Below, piece by piece: positions 53,932 to 63,975 of a stretch of 64,000 bases of DNA. The DNA comes from Devosia sp. GTDB lineage: Bacteria > Pseudomonadota > Alphaproteobacteria > Rhizobiales > Devosiaceae. Numbering within the stretch: position 1 is the stretch's first letter; the number at the start of each line of letters is the position of its first letter. A program made the translations under genes and the position numbers. The notes below the pieces were generated by a model. The model searched no databases. It was not told the origin of the DNA and worked only from the letters and a program-made list of their open reading frames with translations. The stretch spans positions 3,513,891 through 3,577,890 of the forward strand of contig NZ_CP075529.1 of assembly GCF_025809055.1 (NCBI RefSeq), given 5' to 3'.

Positions 53932-54309
53932 ATGAAGATGCTGAGGCCGTTCTACCTGATTGCCGGGCTGGTGCTGACCGCATTGGGCATTATCGGTGCC
54001 TTCCTGCCGCTGATGCCGACGACGATCTTTCTTATCCTGGCCGCTGGCTGCTTCACCCGCTCATCGCCAAAACTGGAAAACTGGCTGCTCAACCATGCCC
54101 GGTTCGGCCCCACGCTGCGCAACTGGCGGCAACATGGCGCCATCGCGCCGCGCGCCAAGCTGCTGGCCAGCATGGGCATCACCCTTGGCGTTGTGTGCTT
54201 CTGGATTGTCGCGCGGCCCCCATTCTGGTGGTGGCTGGCCGGCGCCGGCTTCATGGGCGGAAGCCTCGCTTATGTGCTGAGCCGCCCCAATGGTCCCCGG
54301 GTGGAATAG
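53932..54309 (+). CDS. DUF454 (YbaN-like) membrane protein
   Basis: A 125-residue inner-membrane protein of the DUF454 family. Three to four hydrophobic segments (FYLIAGLVLTALGIIGAFLP; TTIFLILAAGCF; LLASMGITLGVVCFWIV) surround the family block GCFTRSSPKLENWLLNHARFGPTLRNWRQHGAI. Function is unknown. ATG 53932 (MKMLRPFYL) is chosen; the open frame upstream is longer but carries no family sequence. Confidence 0.83.
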   Translation: MKMLRPFYLIAGLVLTALGIIGAFLPLMPTTIFLILAAGCFTRSSPKLENWLLNHARFGPTLRNWRQHGAIAPRAKLLASMGITLGVVCFWIVARPPFWWWLAGAGFMGGSLAYVLSRPNGPRVE

Positions 54310-54360
54310 GGGCGGATTTCCGCTTTCGCGCGGTGGGAGTGGGAATGATATGCACAAATC

Positions 54361-54387
54361 AAAACGGCGGGATTGCTCCCGCCGTTT
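54361..54387. terminator. Bidirectional hairpin between DUF454 and sodB
   Basis: AAACGGCGGGA / TCCCGCCGTTT stem with a TTGC-type loop; A/T-rich flanks on both sides suit a terminator shared by the two convergent genes. Confidence 0.75.
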
Positions 54388-54409
54388 GTGCATTCGCGGT
54401 GCGCCGAAA

Positions 54410-55015
54410 TCAGGCCGTGGCTTCGGCGAAGAGCTTTTCCACGTATTCCCAGTTCACCAGGTTGTCGAACCAGGCTTCGAGATATTTCGGGCGGGCATTG
54501 CGGTAGTCGATGTAATAGGAGTGCTCCCACACATCCACGCCCAGGATCGGGGTGGCGCCATTGACCAGCGGCGATTCACCGTTCGGGGACTTGGCGATCT
54601 CGAGCTTGCCGTTCTTGACGGCGATCCAGGCCCAGCCCGAACCGAACTGGGTGGTGCCGGCGGCGATGAAATCGGTGCGCAGCTTGTCGAAGCCACCGAG
54701 ATCGGAATCGACGGCCGCCTGCAGCTTGGCCGGCAGCGCCTTGCCGCCGCCATTGGGCTTCATCCAGTTCCAGAAGTGCAGGTGGTTGTAGTGCTGGCCG
54801 GCATTGTTGAACAGACCGGCATTCTTGCCGTAGCTCTGCTTGACGATCTCTTCGAGGCTGAGGTTTTCGAGGCCACTGTCCTTGAGCAGGTTGTTGCCGT
54901 TGGTCACATAGGCCTGGTGGTGCTTGTCGTGGTGAAACTCGAGCGTTTCCTTGGACATGTACGGACCCAGCGCATCATAGGCATAGGGCAGGGCGGGCAG
55001 TTCGAAAGTGGTCAT
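54410..55015 (-). CDS. sodB: Superoxide dismutase (Fe/Mn family)
   Basis: A 201-residue cytoplasmic superoxide dismutase. Metal ligands are in FHHDKHHQAYV and NNAGQHYNHLHFWNWMKP (His), DVWEHSYYIDYRN (Asp, His). The NNAGQHYNH and QFGSGWAW patterns fit the iron-type group more than the manganese group, but metal choice cannot be fixed from sequence. It is single, with a GGAGG ribosome site ahead of the ATG. Confidence 0.94.
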   Translation of the reverse strand: MTTFELPALPYAYDALGPYMSKETLEFHHDKHHQAYVTNGNNLLKDSGLENLSLEEIVKQSYGKNAGLFNNAGQHYNHLHFWNWMKPNGGGKALPAKLQAAVDSDLGGFDKLRTDFIAAGTTQFGSGWAWIAVKNGKLEIAKSPNGESPLVNGATPILGVDVWEHSYYIDYRNARPKYLEAWFDNLVNWEYVEKLFAEATA

Positions 55016-55113
55016 TGTAGCCTCCGTTCGGGATGGATTTGACGCTGGAAGAACCGGCTATTCGAGTGGGGTTATAGGCCCCCGGCGATGTCGCAACAAT
55101 GTCGCGGGAAGAA

Positions 55114-57195
55114 CTAACCGTCCAATCCTGCTGACTTTATTGCAAAGGCATAGCACTGGGCGGTCTCCTTGAGACGGTCGAAGCGGCCGGAAGCGCCGGC
55201 ATGACCGGCGCCCATATTGGTCTTGAGGTATAATGGCGCATCCCCGGTCTTGGTTGCCCGAAGTTTGGCTACCCACTTGGCCGGCTCCCAATAGGTGACG
55301 CGCGGATCGGTGAGACCGGCCAGCGCAAAGATGGGCGGATAGGCCTGGGCGCTCACCGCCTCATAGGGCGCATAGGCGGCGATGCGGTTATAGTCCTCGG
55401 CCGAGGTGATGGGATTGCCCCATTCGGGCCATTCGGGCGGGGTGAGCGGCAGGGTGTCGTCGAGCATGGTGTTGAGCACGTCCACGAACGGCACCTGCGC
55501 AATGACACCACCCCACAGGTCCGGCCGGAGATTGGCGATGGCGCCCATGAGCATGCCGCCGGCCGAGCCGCCCTGGGCAATGATCCTGCCCTTTTGCGTA
55601 AAGCCCTCGGCGATCAGCATTTCGGCGGCGGCGATGAAATCGGTGAAGGTATTGGGTTTGTGCTCGCGACGGCCCTGTCGGTACCAGCGATAGCCCTTGT
55701 CCATGCCGCCCCGAATATGGGCGATGGCATAGACGAAACCCCGGTCGACCAGCGACAGCACCGAGACGGAAAAGGCTGCCGGCATGGACATGCCGTAGGC
55801 GCCATAGCCGTAGAGCAGGGTCGGATTGGTGCCATCCCGTGCGACGCCCTTGCGATAGAGCAGGGTGACGGGCACCTGCTCGCCATCGGCCGCAGTGGCG
55901 AAGAGGCGGCGGGTTTCGTAAGCGGCGGGATCGTGGCCCGAGGGCACTTCCTGGGTCTTGAGCAGCGTGCGCTTGCCGCTGTCGAGATCGACATCGAAGA
56001 CCTGGCTGGGGGTGGTCGGCGAGGAATAGGTCAGGCGGAACACAGCAGTGTCGAATTCGTAGCCGGTCGACATGCCCAGCGAATAGGCCTCCTCCTTGAA
56101 GCCGACGATCTCCTCCTTGCCGCTGCGCAGGTCGCGGACGACGATGCGGGGCAGGCCGTCCTCGCGCTCGAGGCGGAGCAGGTGGTTCCTGAGCACGGCG
56201 ATGTCGAGGATGAGAACGCCGTCGCGATGCGGGACGAGATCGGTCCAGTTTTCGGCGGAGGGGTTCCCGGCCGGAGCCGTGACGACCTTGTAGTCCTCGG
56301 CGCCATCCGCATTGGTGCGGATATAGAGGGTGCCGTCGCGCTCTTCGAGCTCGTATTCGCGATCGACGAGGCGGGGGGCAACCAGGCGCGGTGCGCCGCC
56401 CTTTTCGGCATCGATGAGCCAGACTTCGCTGGTCTGGTGATCATGCGCGTCGATGACAATGAACTTGTCCGAAAGCGTCTTGCCGACGCCGACGAAGAAG
56501 CCGGGGTCCTTTTCCTCGAAGATGATCGGATCGGCATCCTGCGCGGTGCCGATATCGTGGCGGCGGATGCGGTAGGGACGGTGGTTGTCGTCATACTCGG
56601 TGTAGTAGAGCGCACGAGAATCATTGGACCAGACATAGGATCCGGCGGTCTCGCGAATGACCTCGTCGCTGTCCTTGCCGGTCTCAAGGTCGCGCAGGAC
56701 GATGTCGTAATATTCCGAGCCGGCGCGGTCGGCGGCCCAGGCCAGGATCTTGTGGGACGGGTCGTGGCTGGCGCCGGCAAAGCCGAAATAACCGTCGCCG
56801 GCCTCGACATTGCAATCGAGCAGGACGGTTTCAGCGCCGCCTTCGCGCGGGGTGCGCACGATCAGCGGATATTGCTGGCCTTCGAGCATCCGCGTGTTGT
56901 AGGCGAAGGGCCCGTCGGGAGAAGGCACGCCGCTGTCATCTTCCTTGATGCGCCCGCGGATTTCCCGATAGATTTTTTCCTGCAGATCCGCGGTCGGCTT
57001 GCCGAACTCGCTCTCATACCAGGCGTTTTCCGCATCGAGATAGGCGCGGATATCGGCGTCAAGGGTCTCGGGCTTCTGCATGACCTCCTGCCAGTTTTCC
57101 GCGCGCAGCCAGGCATAGGGGTCCTCGCGCAGCACGTTGTGATGCGTGTGCGAATGCGGCACGCGCCGGGCGAGCGGTGGCTGGGCCTTGGTCAT
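55114..57195 (-). CDS. ptrB: Oligopeptidase B (S9A serine peptidase)
   Basis: A 693-residue prolyl-oligopeptidase-family enzyme that cuts short peptides after basic residues. The N-terminal beta-propeller (about residues 70-400) is followed by the alpha/beta hydrolase domain with nucleophile GGSAGGMLMGAI, acid in GLTDPRVTYWEPAKW and the His in GAGHAGASGRFDRL. ATG 57195 (MTKAQPPLARRVPHSH) matches the family start. Single gene; it reads away from the mrp operon. Confidence 0.93.
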   Translation of the reverse strand: MTKAQPPLARRVPHSHTHHNVLREDPYAWLRAENWQEVMQKPETLDADIRAYLDAENAWYESEFGKPTADLQEKIYREIRGRIKEDDSGVPSPDGPFAYNTRMLEGQQYPLIVRTPREGGAETVLLDCNVEAGDGYFGFAGASHDPSHKILAWAADRAGSEYYDIVLRDLETGKDSDEVIRETAGSYVWSNDSRALYYTEYDDNHRPYRIRRHDIGTAQDADPIIFEEKDPGFFVGVGKTLSDKFIVIDAHDHQTSEVWLIDAEKGGAPRLVAPRLVDREYELEERDGTLYIRTNADGAEDYKVVTAPAGNPSAENWTDLVPHRDGVLILDIAVLRNHLLRLEREDGLPRIVVRDLRSGKEEIVGFKEEAYSLGMSTGYEFDTAVFRLTYSSPTTPSQVFDVDLDSGKRTLLKTQEVPSGHDPAAYETRRLFATAADGEQVPVTLLYRKGVARDGTNPTLLYGYGAYGMSMPAAFSVSVLSLVDRGFVYAIAHIRGGMDKGYRWYRQGRREHKPNTFTDFIAAAEMLIAEGFTQKGRIIAQGGSAGGMLMGAIANLRPDLWGGVIAQVPFVDVLNTMLDDTLPLTPPEWPEWGNPITSAEDYNRIAAYAPYEAVSAQAYPPIFALAGLTDPRVTYWEPAKWVAKLRATKTGDAPLYLKTNMGAGHAGASGRFDRLKETAQCYAFAIKSAGLDG

Positions 57196-57298
57196 GGAAA
57201 CTCCTGGATTGATGCGGCAGGTAAAGGCGCCCAGAGGACATAGGCCGCGCCGCGCCGCTTTGCCAGCCCCCGCAACCGTTGAAAAGCGCTGACCAAAT

Positions 57299-57354
57299 GG
57301 TCGCACTTGGACCGATTTCGCTTGTCGCACGTGCCTCAATCGCTAAGGTCGCAC
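57299..57354. repeat. Three direct repeats at 24-base spacing before mrpA
   Basis: GGTCGCAC, TGTCGCAC and GGTCGCAC begin at 57299, 57323 and 57347, exactly 24 bases apart, ending about 47 bases before the mrpA start. The equal spacing suggests a protein array on one DNA face, possibly an operator of the antiporter operon; no regulator is known. Confidence 0.55.
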
Positions 57355-57400
57355 GCCATAATTCTGTTGGAATCGCAAGACGCAGGAAGGAAGGGCAGGG

Positions 57401-59827
57401 TTGGGGCCGTCCTCGGAATCCGGTATCATTCTGGTCGCATTGGCGCCGTTCGTGGCTGCCGCTCTCGCGCCGCTCATCCATCGCTATCTGGGTCGCTATA
57501 CGGGCTGGCTGCTGGCCGTGGTTCCGGCCGCGATTTTTGTCTTCCTGGCCGGCTTCGCCACCACGGTCAATGCCGGCAACAGCCCGGTCCAATCGATCGA
57601 ATGGGTGCCCGCCTACGGGCTCAATATCAGTTTCCTGATCGACGGGCTGAGCCTTATTTTCGCGCTCACCATTTCCGGCGTCGGCACGCTGATCATCCTC
57701 TATGCCGGGGCGTATCTCGCCGGACACCACCATCAGGGGCGGTTCCTCGGCTTCATGCTGGCCTTCATGGGCGCCATGCTCGGGCTGGTGCTGGCCGATA
57801 GCCTTCTCACCCTGTTCCTGTTCTGGGAACTGACTTCGGTCACATCCTTCCTGTTGATCGGCTTCGACCATACACGCCAGGCCGCGCGACGTGGCGCCAT
57901 CCAGGCGCTGGTCATCACCAATATCGGCGGCATGTGCCTGCTGGTCGGGGCGATCCTGGTCTATGCGCTGACCGGCACCTGGGAGATGAGCGCGCTGCGC
58001 GGCATGGGCGACGTGCTGCGCGACCATGCGCTCTATGGCCTCGTGCTGGCCCTGTTCCTGGGCGCGGCCTTCACCAAGTCGGCGCAGTTTCCGCTGCATT
58101 TCTGGCTGCCCAATGCCATGGAAGCACCGACACCGGTTTCGGCATTCCTGCATTCGGCGACCATGGTTCAGGCCGGTGTCTATCTGCTCTCGCGCATGAC
58201 GCCGGTGCTGGGCGGCACGCAGGTCTGGATGACGATTCTGGTCGTCTTCGGCGGTATCACGCTGATCTGGGGTGCGCTGGGGGCACTCAAGCAGACCGAT
58301 CTCAAGCAGATCCTGGCGCAGACCACCATCGCTTCGCTGGGCCTGCTGGTGCTGCTGATCGGGCTGGGCAGCACCTATGCCATTTCGGCCGTCATCGTCT
58401 ATTTCCTGGCTCACGCCTTCTACAAGGCGGGCCTGTTCATGGTGGCCGGGGCCATCGACCACGAGGCGGGCACGCGCGAAATCACCGCGCTTGGCGGCCT
58501 TGCCGAGAAAATGCCGGTGACCTTTATCGGCGCGGCGCTGGCAGCGCTGTCGATGATCGGCCTGCCGCTCACTATCGGCTATTTCGCCAAGGAAGAAATG
58601 TATCTGGGCCTGATGAAGGCCGACCCGGCCAGTATTGCGGTGATGGCCGTTCTGGTCATCGGCAATGCCATGCTGGCCGGCGTGGCGCTATTGGTCATGA
58701 TCAAGCCGTTCCTGGGCGAAGCGGTGCCGACGCCGAAATCGGCGCATGAGGCGCCCATCGCCATGCTGGCCGGACCGATTGTGCTCGGCGCGGCCGCCAT
58801 AGTCACCGGCATTCTGCCGGACTGGCTGGGGCATGACGTGCTGGTGCCGGGTGCTTCGGCGATCCTGCAGAGCGACGTGGAGAGCCACCTGACGCTGGCG
58901 CTCGATTTCACCAGCCTGTTGCTGTGGCTGTCGGTGGCGACATGGTTGCTCGGGGTACTTGTCTATCGCCAGGCCGACGCCATCCGCTCGCTGCTCCGCC
59001 GCTTCGATGCGGCGCTCGGCTGGACGGCGGATACGGTGTTCGACCTGGTCATGTTCAGCCTTATCCGCTTTGCCGGTGCGGTGACGCGGGTGCTGCACAA
59101 TGGCCGCCTCGAAGTCTATCTGATCGTGGTGTTCTCCGCCTTTGCGCTGGCGCTGTTCGTGCCGCTCTTCACCATGGGCGGCCTGGACTGGATCATGCCC
59201 AGTGCCGATCTGGGCAACTGGAGCGCCCGTCTCACCCCGCCGCCGCTGCAGCCCTATGAATGGGGCATCCTGGCGTTGACCGCCATCGGGCTCGTCGCGG
59301 TGCTGATCGCGGGCACGCGGCTAGTCGCCATTCTCTCGCTCGGCATCCAGGGCACGGCGCTGTCGCTGATCTTCCTCTTGTTCGGCGCACCCGACCTGGC
59401 CTTTACCCAGTTGATGGTGGAAATTCTCTCGGTCGTGGTGCTGACCTTTGTCTTCACCCGCCTGCGTCTCGATAATCGCGATCCGCGGCCATTCGAAGAC
59501 CTGGCGCGCGATGGCGCCCTGGCGGTGCTGTGCGGGGTAGGGGTGAGCCTGATGCTGATGCTGGTGCTGACCGGCACGCTCGACACACGACTGTCCGATC
59601 TGTTCACCGCCACCAGCGTGCCGATCGCGCATGGCCACAACATCGTCAACGTGATCCTCGTCGACTATCGCGGCTTCGATACCCTGGGTGAGATTTCCGT
59701 CGTCATGGGCGCCGGCATTGCCGTACTGGCGCTGCTGCGGCGCCAGAAGAAGCCGGTTCCGCCGGTGCCGGAGGCCGAAGACATCAAGCCCAAGCGCCGG
59801 CGCAGCAGAAAGGCGGCCAAGGCATGA
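57401..59827 (+). CDS. mrpA: Mrp cation/proton antiporter subunit A
   Basis: An 808-residue membrane protein, largest subunit of the Mrp/Pha complex and homologous to NADH dehydrogenase NuoL. Antiporter core features: FLIDGLSLIFALTISGVGTLII, DSLLTLFLFWELTSVTSFLLIGF with the key Glu, SAQFPLHFWLPNAMEAPTPVSAFLHSATMVQAG and a C-terminal MbhE/DUF4040-like part. A TTG at 57401 with AAGGAAGGG upstream is taken as start. It overlaps mrpB by four bases. The complex exports Na+ or K+ for protons. Confidence 0.92.
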   Translation: MGPSSESGIILVALAPFVAAALAPLIHRYLGRYTGWLLAVVPAAIFVFLAGFATTVNAGNSPVQSIEWVPAYGLNISFLIDGLSLIFALTISGVGTLIILYAGAYLAGHHHQGRFLGFMLAFMGAMLGLVLADSLLTLFLFWELTSVTSFLLIGFDHTRQAARRGAIQALVITNIGGMCLLVGAILVYALTGTWEMSALRGMGDVLRDHALYGLVLALFLGAAFTKSAQFPLHFWLPNAMEAPTPVSAFLHSATMVQAGVYLLSRMTPVLGGTQVWMTILVVFGGITLIWGALGALKQTDLKQILAQTTIASLGLLVLLIGLGSTYAISAVIVYFLAHAFYKAGLFMVAGAIDHEAGTREITALGGLAEKMPVTFIGAALAALSMIGLPLTIGYFAKEEMYLGLMKADPASIAVMAVLVIGNAMLAGVALLVMIKPFLGEAVPTPKSAHEAPIAMLAGPIVLGAAAIVTGILPDWLGHDVLVPGASAILQSDVESHLTLALDFTSLLLWLSVATWLLGVLVYRQADAIRSLLRRFDAALGWTADTVFDLVMFSLIRFAGAVTRVLHNGRLEVYLIVVFSAFALALFVPLFTMGGLDWIMPSADLGNWSARLTPPPLQPYEWGILALTAIGLVAVLIAGTRLVAILSLGIQGTALSLIFLLFGAPDLAFTQLMVEILSVVVLTFVFTRLRLDNRDPRPFEDLARDGALAVLCGVGVSLMLMLVLTGTLDTRLSDLFTATSVPIAHGHNIVNVILVDYRGFDTLGEISVVMGAGIAVLALLRRQKKPVPPVPEAEDIKPKRRRSRKAAKA

Positions 59828-60248
59828 ATACCGTCATCTTCCGCACCGCTGCGCCCTTGATCGTCGCCATCATGCTGGTGTTCTCGGTCTATATCTGCCT
59901 GCGCGGGCACAATGAGCCGGGCGGCGGCTTTATCGGCGGGCTGATCGCCGCCGCGTCCATCGCTGTGTTCGGCATGGCCTCGGGTGTGCGCATGGTGCGC
60001 AAGTCGCTCTATTTCGATCCGCTGTCGATCGCGGCCTTTGGCGTGGTGCTGGCCGGATTTGCGGGGCTCCTGAGCCTCTTCATCGACGCGCCCTTCATGA
60101 CCAGCATCTGGTTCTACCTCGATGTCGGCAATTCGGTGGTGCCGCTCTCCACCCCGCTGTTTTTCGACCTGGGGGTCTATTGCGTGGTGTTCGGCACGCT
60201 CTCGGCCATTGCACTGGCGCTGGAAAGCGACCGCGAGGAGGAACCCTG

Positions 60249-60249
<1 letters not shown>
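59824..60249 (+). CDS. mrpB: Mrp antiporter subunit B
   Basis: A 141-residue membrane subunit with four spans (IFRTAAPLIVAIMLVFSVYI; GGGFIGGLIAAASIAVFGMA; IAAFGVVLAGFAGLLSLFID). The conserved word RGHNEPGGGFIGGL is a hallmark of MnhB/MrpB. It ends in TGA overlapping the mrpC start by one base. In some rhizobia A and B are fused (PhaAB); here they are separate. Confidence 0.92.
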
Positions 60250-60626
<377 letters not shown>

Positions 60627-60630
60627 CACC

Positions 60631-62238
60631 ATGGCCACGTCTTCTCCCAATACCGAGCTGCCGCAGGCCATGATCGAAACGGCGACCGCCGTCAGCGACT
60701 GGGTTATCGTTCTGCCCGTCCTGCTCTCGCTCATGGGCGCCGCAGGCCTGTTGATGTTCCGTCGCAGCAATGGCGCGCCGGTGATGGGCGCGGTTCTGGT
60801 GCTCATCGCCGTCATTGCCTGCGACATTTCTCTGCTCCTGCAGGTCATGGCCAATGGACCGTTGAGCATGACCATGGGCCGCTGGTTGCCGCCATTCGGC
60901 ATCAGCCTCACCGCCGATGTCTTCGGCGCCAGCTTTGCGCTGGCGGCGGCCGTGGTGACGCTGATCGTCGTGCTCTATGCCGAGACCGACAGGGCCGGCG
61001 CAGACGGACGGGACAGCTTCCACTCGCTGGTGCTGTTGTTGCTGGCGGGCGTCAGCGGCTCGTTCCTCACGGGTGACCTCTTCAACCTCTATGTCTGGTT
61101 CGAGGTGATGCTCATCGCTTCCTTCGGCCTGATCGTGCAGGGCAACCGGCCGGCGCAGCTCGATGGCGCGGTCAAATATGGGTTCCTCAATTTCCTGGCC
61201 ACCACACTGTTCCTGCTCTCTCTGGGCCTGCTCTATGGCCTGCTGGGCACGCTCAACATGGCCGACATCATGCGTGTCGCGCCCATGGCCAATCCGGGCG
61301 CCATGGTGGGCGTGGCGGCGCTGCTGATGCTCGCTTTCGGCATGAAGGCCGCGGCGTTCCCGGTCAATGCCTGGCTGCCGGCCTCCTATCATACGCCGCC
61401 GGTGGCCATTTCGGCCCTGTTCGCTGGCCTGCTGACCAAGGTGGGTGCCTATGCCATGCTGCGGGCGCTGGTCGCCATTCTTCCGGCCAGCCGCGACCTG
61501 CTCGAACCTGTGCTGGCGGTGCTGGCCATCGGCACGCTGCTGCTCGCGCCGCTGGGCGCAATCGCCGAAACCAATGTGCGCCGCGCCATTGGCTTCCTGG
61601 TGATCGGGGGGATCGGGGCGGTGATGGCGGGTATCGCCATGCCGACGCTCACCGGCATTGCCGGTTCGGGGCTCTATATCTTCCACGCCATACTGACCAT
61701 GACCGCGCTTTATCTCGTGGCCGGGCTGGTCGAAAAACGCACCGGGGCCACCGACAGCCGGCAGATGGGCGGGCTTTATGCGGCCAGCACCCCGCTCTCG
61801 ATCCTGTTCCTGGTGGCGATACTGGCCACGGCGGGCGTGCCGCCGTTCCTGGGCTTCTGGCCCAAGCTGCTGCTAATCGAGGCGGGCCTCGACCGCGCCC
61901 TCAGCGCGGGGCCAGCCACTTGGGTCGGGGTGGCGCTGACCATCGCACTGGTCGTCAATGCCGTCCTGACCCTGATCGCGGGGACAAGGCTCTGGGCGCA
62001 CATCTTCTGGCGGTCCGGACCCGAGGGCGACGGCTCCGAGCATGAACGGCGCGATCTCGTGGCCTTCGATGCGCGCGGCCGTTTCGGGCTTGGCGTCGCT
62101 TCGGTGCTGGTCGCCGGCATCGTCGCCATCGGCCTCTGGCCGGCTCCGCTGATGGACAATATCCGGGCCGGGTCGAGCGACATCATCAATCCGGCGCGCT
62201 ATGTTTCGGCAACCGGCCTTGCGGGAGAAACGCCATGA
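60631..62238 (+). CDS. mrpD: Mrp antiporter subunit D
   Basis: A 535-residue NuoM/N-like subunit with about 14 spans. The proton-channel features are LFNLYVWFEVMLIASFGL (key Glu), AAFPVNAWLPASYHTPPVAISALFAGLLTKVGAYA and NVRRAIGFLVIGGIGAVMAG. With MrpA it forms the two antiporter-like modules. It overlaps mrpE by four bases. Confidence 0.93.
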   Translation: MATSSPNTELPQAMIETATAVSDWVIVLPVLLSLMGAAGLLMFRRSNGAPVMGAVLVLIAVIACDISLLLQVMANGPLSMTMGRWLPPFGISLTADVFGASFALAAAVVTLIVVLYAETDRAGADGRDSFHSLVLLLLAGVSGSFLTGDLFNLYVWFEVMLIASFGLIVQGNRPAQLDGAVKYGFLNFLATTLFLLSLGLLYGLLGTLNMADIMRVAPMANPGAMVGVAALLMLAFGMKAAAFPVNAWLPASYHTPPVAISALFAGLLTKVGAYAMLRALVAILPASRDLLEPVLAVLAIGTLLLAPLGAIAETNVRRAIGFLVIGGIGAVMAGIAMPTLTGIAGSGLYIFHAILTMTALYLVAGLVEKRTGATDSRQMGGLYAASTPLSILFLVAILATAGVPPFLGFWPKLLLIEAGLDRALSAGPATWVGVALTIALVVNAVLTLIAGTRLWAHIFWRSGPEGDGSEHERRDLVAFDARGRFGLGVASVLVAGIVAIGLWPAPLMDNIRAGSSDIINPARYVSATGLAGETP

Positions 62239-62714
62239 ACACGGCTTTCCTCGTCGTGGCCCTCGCCCTGATCTGGGCCGCGATTACCGGCAGTTTCACC
62301 GGGCTCAACCTGCTCTTTGGCGGCCTCGTCGGTGGGCTTGCCGTCTTGCTGATGCGGCATTCCTTTGCCCGCCCGATGGCCCTGCGCCGCCTCAAGCGCA
62401 TCGCCTCGCTGCTGGTGCTGTTTCTCTACGAACTCGTTGTCAGCGCTCTCAAGGTGGCGATGATCGTGGTCCGGCCCGATCTCAACAAGGTGGTGCAACC
62501 GGCGATCATCGCCTATCCGCTGACGGTCAAATCCGAGGCCGAGATAACCCTATTGGCCAATATGATCACCCTTACGCCGGGAACGCTCAGCATCGATGTC
62601 TCTGCCGACAAGTCCGTGCTCTATATTCATGCGCTTACACTTGAAGATCGCGATGCGGCCATCAGCAGCATCGCCAATGGCTTCGAGCGCAAAGTTGGCG
62701 AGGTCTTCGAATGA
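62235..62714 (+). CDS. mrpE: Mrp antiporter subunit E
   Basis: A 159-residue subunit with two N-terminal spans (ALIWAAITGSFTGLNLLFGG and KRIASLLVLFLYELVVSALK) and a cytoplasmic tail with NMITLTPGTLSIDVSADKS, the MnhE signature. It overlaps mrpF by four bases. Confidence 0.92.
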   Translation: MNTAFLVVALALIWAAITGSFTGLNLLFGGLVGGLAVLLMRHSFARPMALRRLKRIASLLVLFLYELVVSALKVAMIVVRPDLNKVVQPAIIAYPLTVKSEAEITLLANMITLTPGTLSIDVSADKSVLYIHALTLEDRDAAISSIANGFERKVGEVFE

Positions 62715-63025
62715 GCCCGGAACAATTCGTCGACATCGCATCGCTGATCGCGCTGGTCTTCCTGCTCCTGGCCCTGCTGATTTCCCTCGTGCGGATTGTC
62801 ATCGGGCCGAGCCTGGCTGACCGGGTCCTGGCGCTGGACATGCTGACCGTGGTGGCCATGGGCTTTGTCGGTGCCGTGGCCGTGCGGACCGGGCTGACGC
62901 TCTATCTCGATATCGCCATCGCCCTGGCCCTGCTGGGGTTTCTGGCGACGGTTGCCCTCTCCCGCTACATCCTGTTGCGGGCCGCGCGCCGCGAAATGAT
63001 CACGGAGGAGCGCGATGCTGTCTGA
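62711..63025 (+). CDS. mrpF: Mrp antiporter subunit F
   Basis: A 104-residue subunit with three spans. [26 protein letters not shown] and [26 protein letters not shown] are the family blocks. It overlaps mrpG by 11 bases. Confidence 0.92.
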   Translation: MSPEQFVDIASLIALVFLLLALLISLVRIVIGPSLADRVLALDMLTVVAMGFVGAVAVRTGLTLYLDIAIALALLGFLATVALSRYILLRAARREMITEERDAV

Positions 63026-63368
63026 CCTGACCATCTATGCCGGTGGCGTCGTCCTGCTGATTGGCGCGCTGTTTACGCTGCTGGCCAGTATTGGGGTCGT
63101 GCGCCTGCCCGATCTCTATACGCGGATGCATGCCGCTTCCAAGGCCGGTGCGGTGGGTGGCGGGCTCATCCTGATCGCCGTGGCGCTGCACAGCCAGGAT
63201 ACGGCCGTGACCGTCCGCGCCATCATGGGCGTGGTCTTTCTGCTGCTGACGACCCCCGTTTCCGCCCATTTGTTGGCCCGGGCCAGTTATCTGGCCGGAT
63301 ATAGCCCGATTGCATCGACCAAGCCCGATGAACTTGCACGCAGTCGTGAACAAAATAGCGCCACATAA
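63015..63368 (+). CDS. mrpG: Mrp antiporter subunit G
   Basis: A 117-residue subunit with three spans and the PhaG/MnhG signature [19 protein letters not shown], followed by [19 protein letters not shown]. It completes a full seven-gene set, mrpA to mrpG, with four overlapping junctions, so the complex is expected to be intact. The 131-base gap beyond it holds the mucR promoter. Confidence 0.93.
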   Translation: MLSDLTIYAGGVVLLIGALFTLLASIGVVRLPDLYTRMHAASKAGAVGGGLILIAVALHSQDTAVTVRAIMGVVFLLLTTPVSAHLLARASYLAGYSPIASTKPDELARSREQNSAT

Positions 63369-63499
63369 GCATTCGATTACTATTTACAGGCTTAGGCGCT
63401 CGTTTTCTATTGCACCCCGTAAATGGGGCTCCTAGAAGTGCTGTCAGGCAGGTTTAGCCCCTATACCTGCCCAATAATAAATATTCGGAAGGTTGAAAA

Positions 63500-63922
63500 A
63501 TGAACGACGACAACGGCTCGTCTGTGGGCGCTGGATCAGAATTGATCGAGCTCAGCACAGACATAGTCTCCGCTTACGTCAGTCACAATGCAGTCAGCCC
63601 TGCTGATCTGCCAAAACTTATCGCTGATGTGCATGGCGCGCTGCGTGCCCTGCAGAACAACGAAGTTCCTGCGCCTGTTGAAGAATTGAAGCCGGCTGTA
63701 CCGGTTCGCAAGTCTGTCGCTGCCGACTTCATCATCTGTCTCGAGGACGGGAAGAAGTTCAAGTCGCTCAAGCGCCACCTGCGCACGCACTACAATCTCT
63801 CGCCGGAAGAATACCGCGAGAAGTGGGGCCTGCCGGCCGACTACCCCATGGTTGCCCCCAGCTATTCGGCGACCCGCTCCAAGCTCGCCAAGGACAATGG
63901 CCTGGGCCGCAAGGCCGGCTAA
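63500..63922 (+). CDS. mucR: MucR/Ros family transcriptional regulator
   Basis: A 140-residue prokaryotic zinc-finger regulator. The C-terminal finger shows CLEDGKKFKSLKRHLRTHYN with Cys, Asp and two His as ligands, followed by LSPEEYREKWGLPADYPMV, typical of MucR. The N-terminal ~50 residues are the oligomerisation region. MucR proteins act as H-NS-like silencers of AT-rich DNA in Rhizobium, Brucella and relatives and often repress themselves. A terminator follows. Confidence 0.94.
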   Translation: MNDDNGSSVGAGSELIELSTDIVSAYVSHNAVSPADLPKLIADVHGALRALQNNEVPAPVEELKPAVPVRKSVAADFIICLEDGKKFKSLKRHLRTHYNLSPEEYREKWGLPADYPMVAPSYSATRSKLAKDNGLGRKAG

Positions 63923-63947
63923 GTCAAAGAGACTGACCAGCGTCAAT

Positions 63948-63975
63948 GAAAATGGCCGCCGCGAGCGGCCATTTT
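63948..63975 (+). terminator. Intrinsic terminator of mucR
   Basis: AAAATGGCCGC / GCGGCCATTTT stem with a CGCGA loop and a terminal T-run, 25 bases after the stop. Confidence 0.85.
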
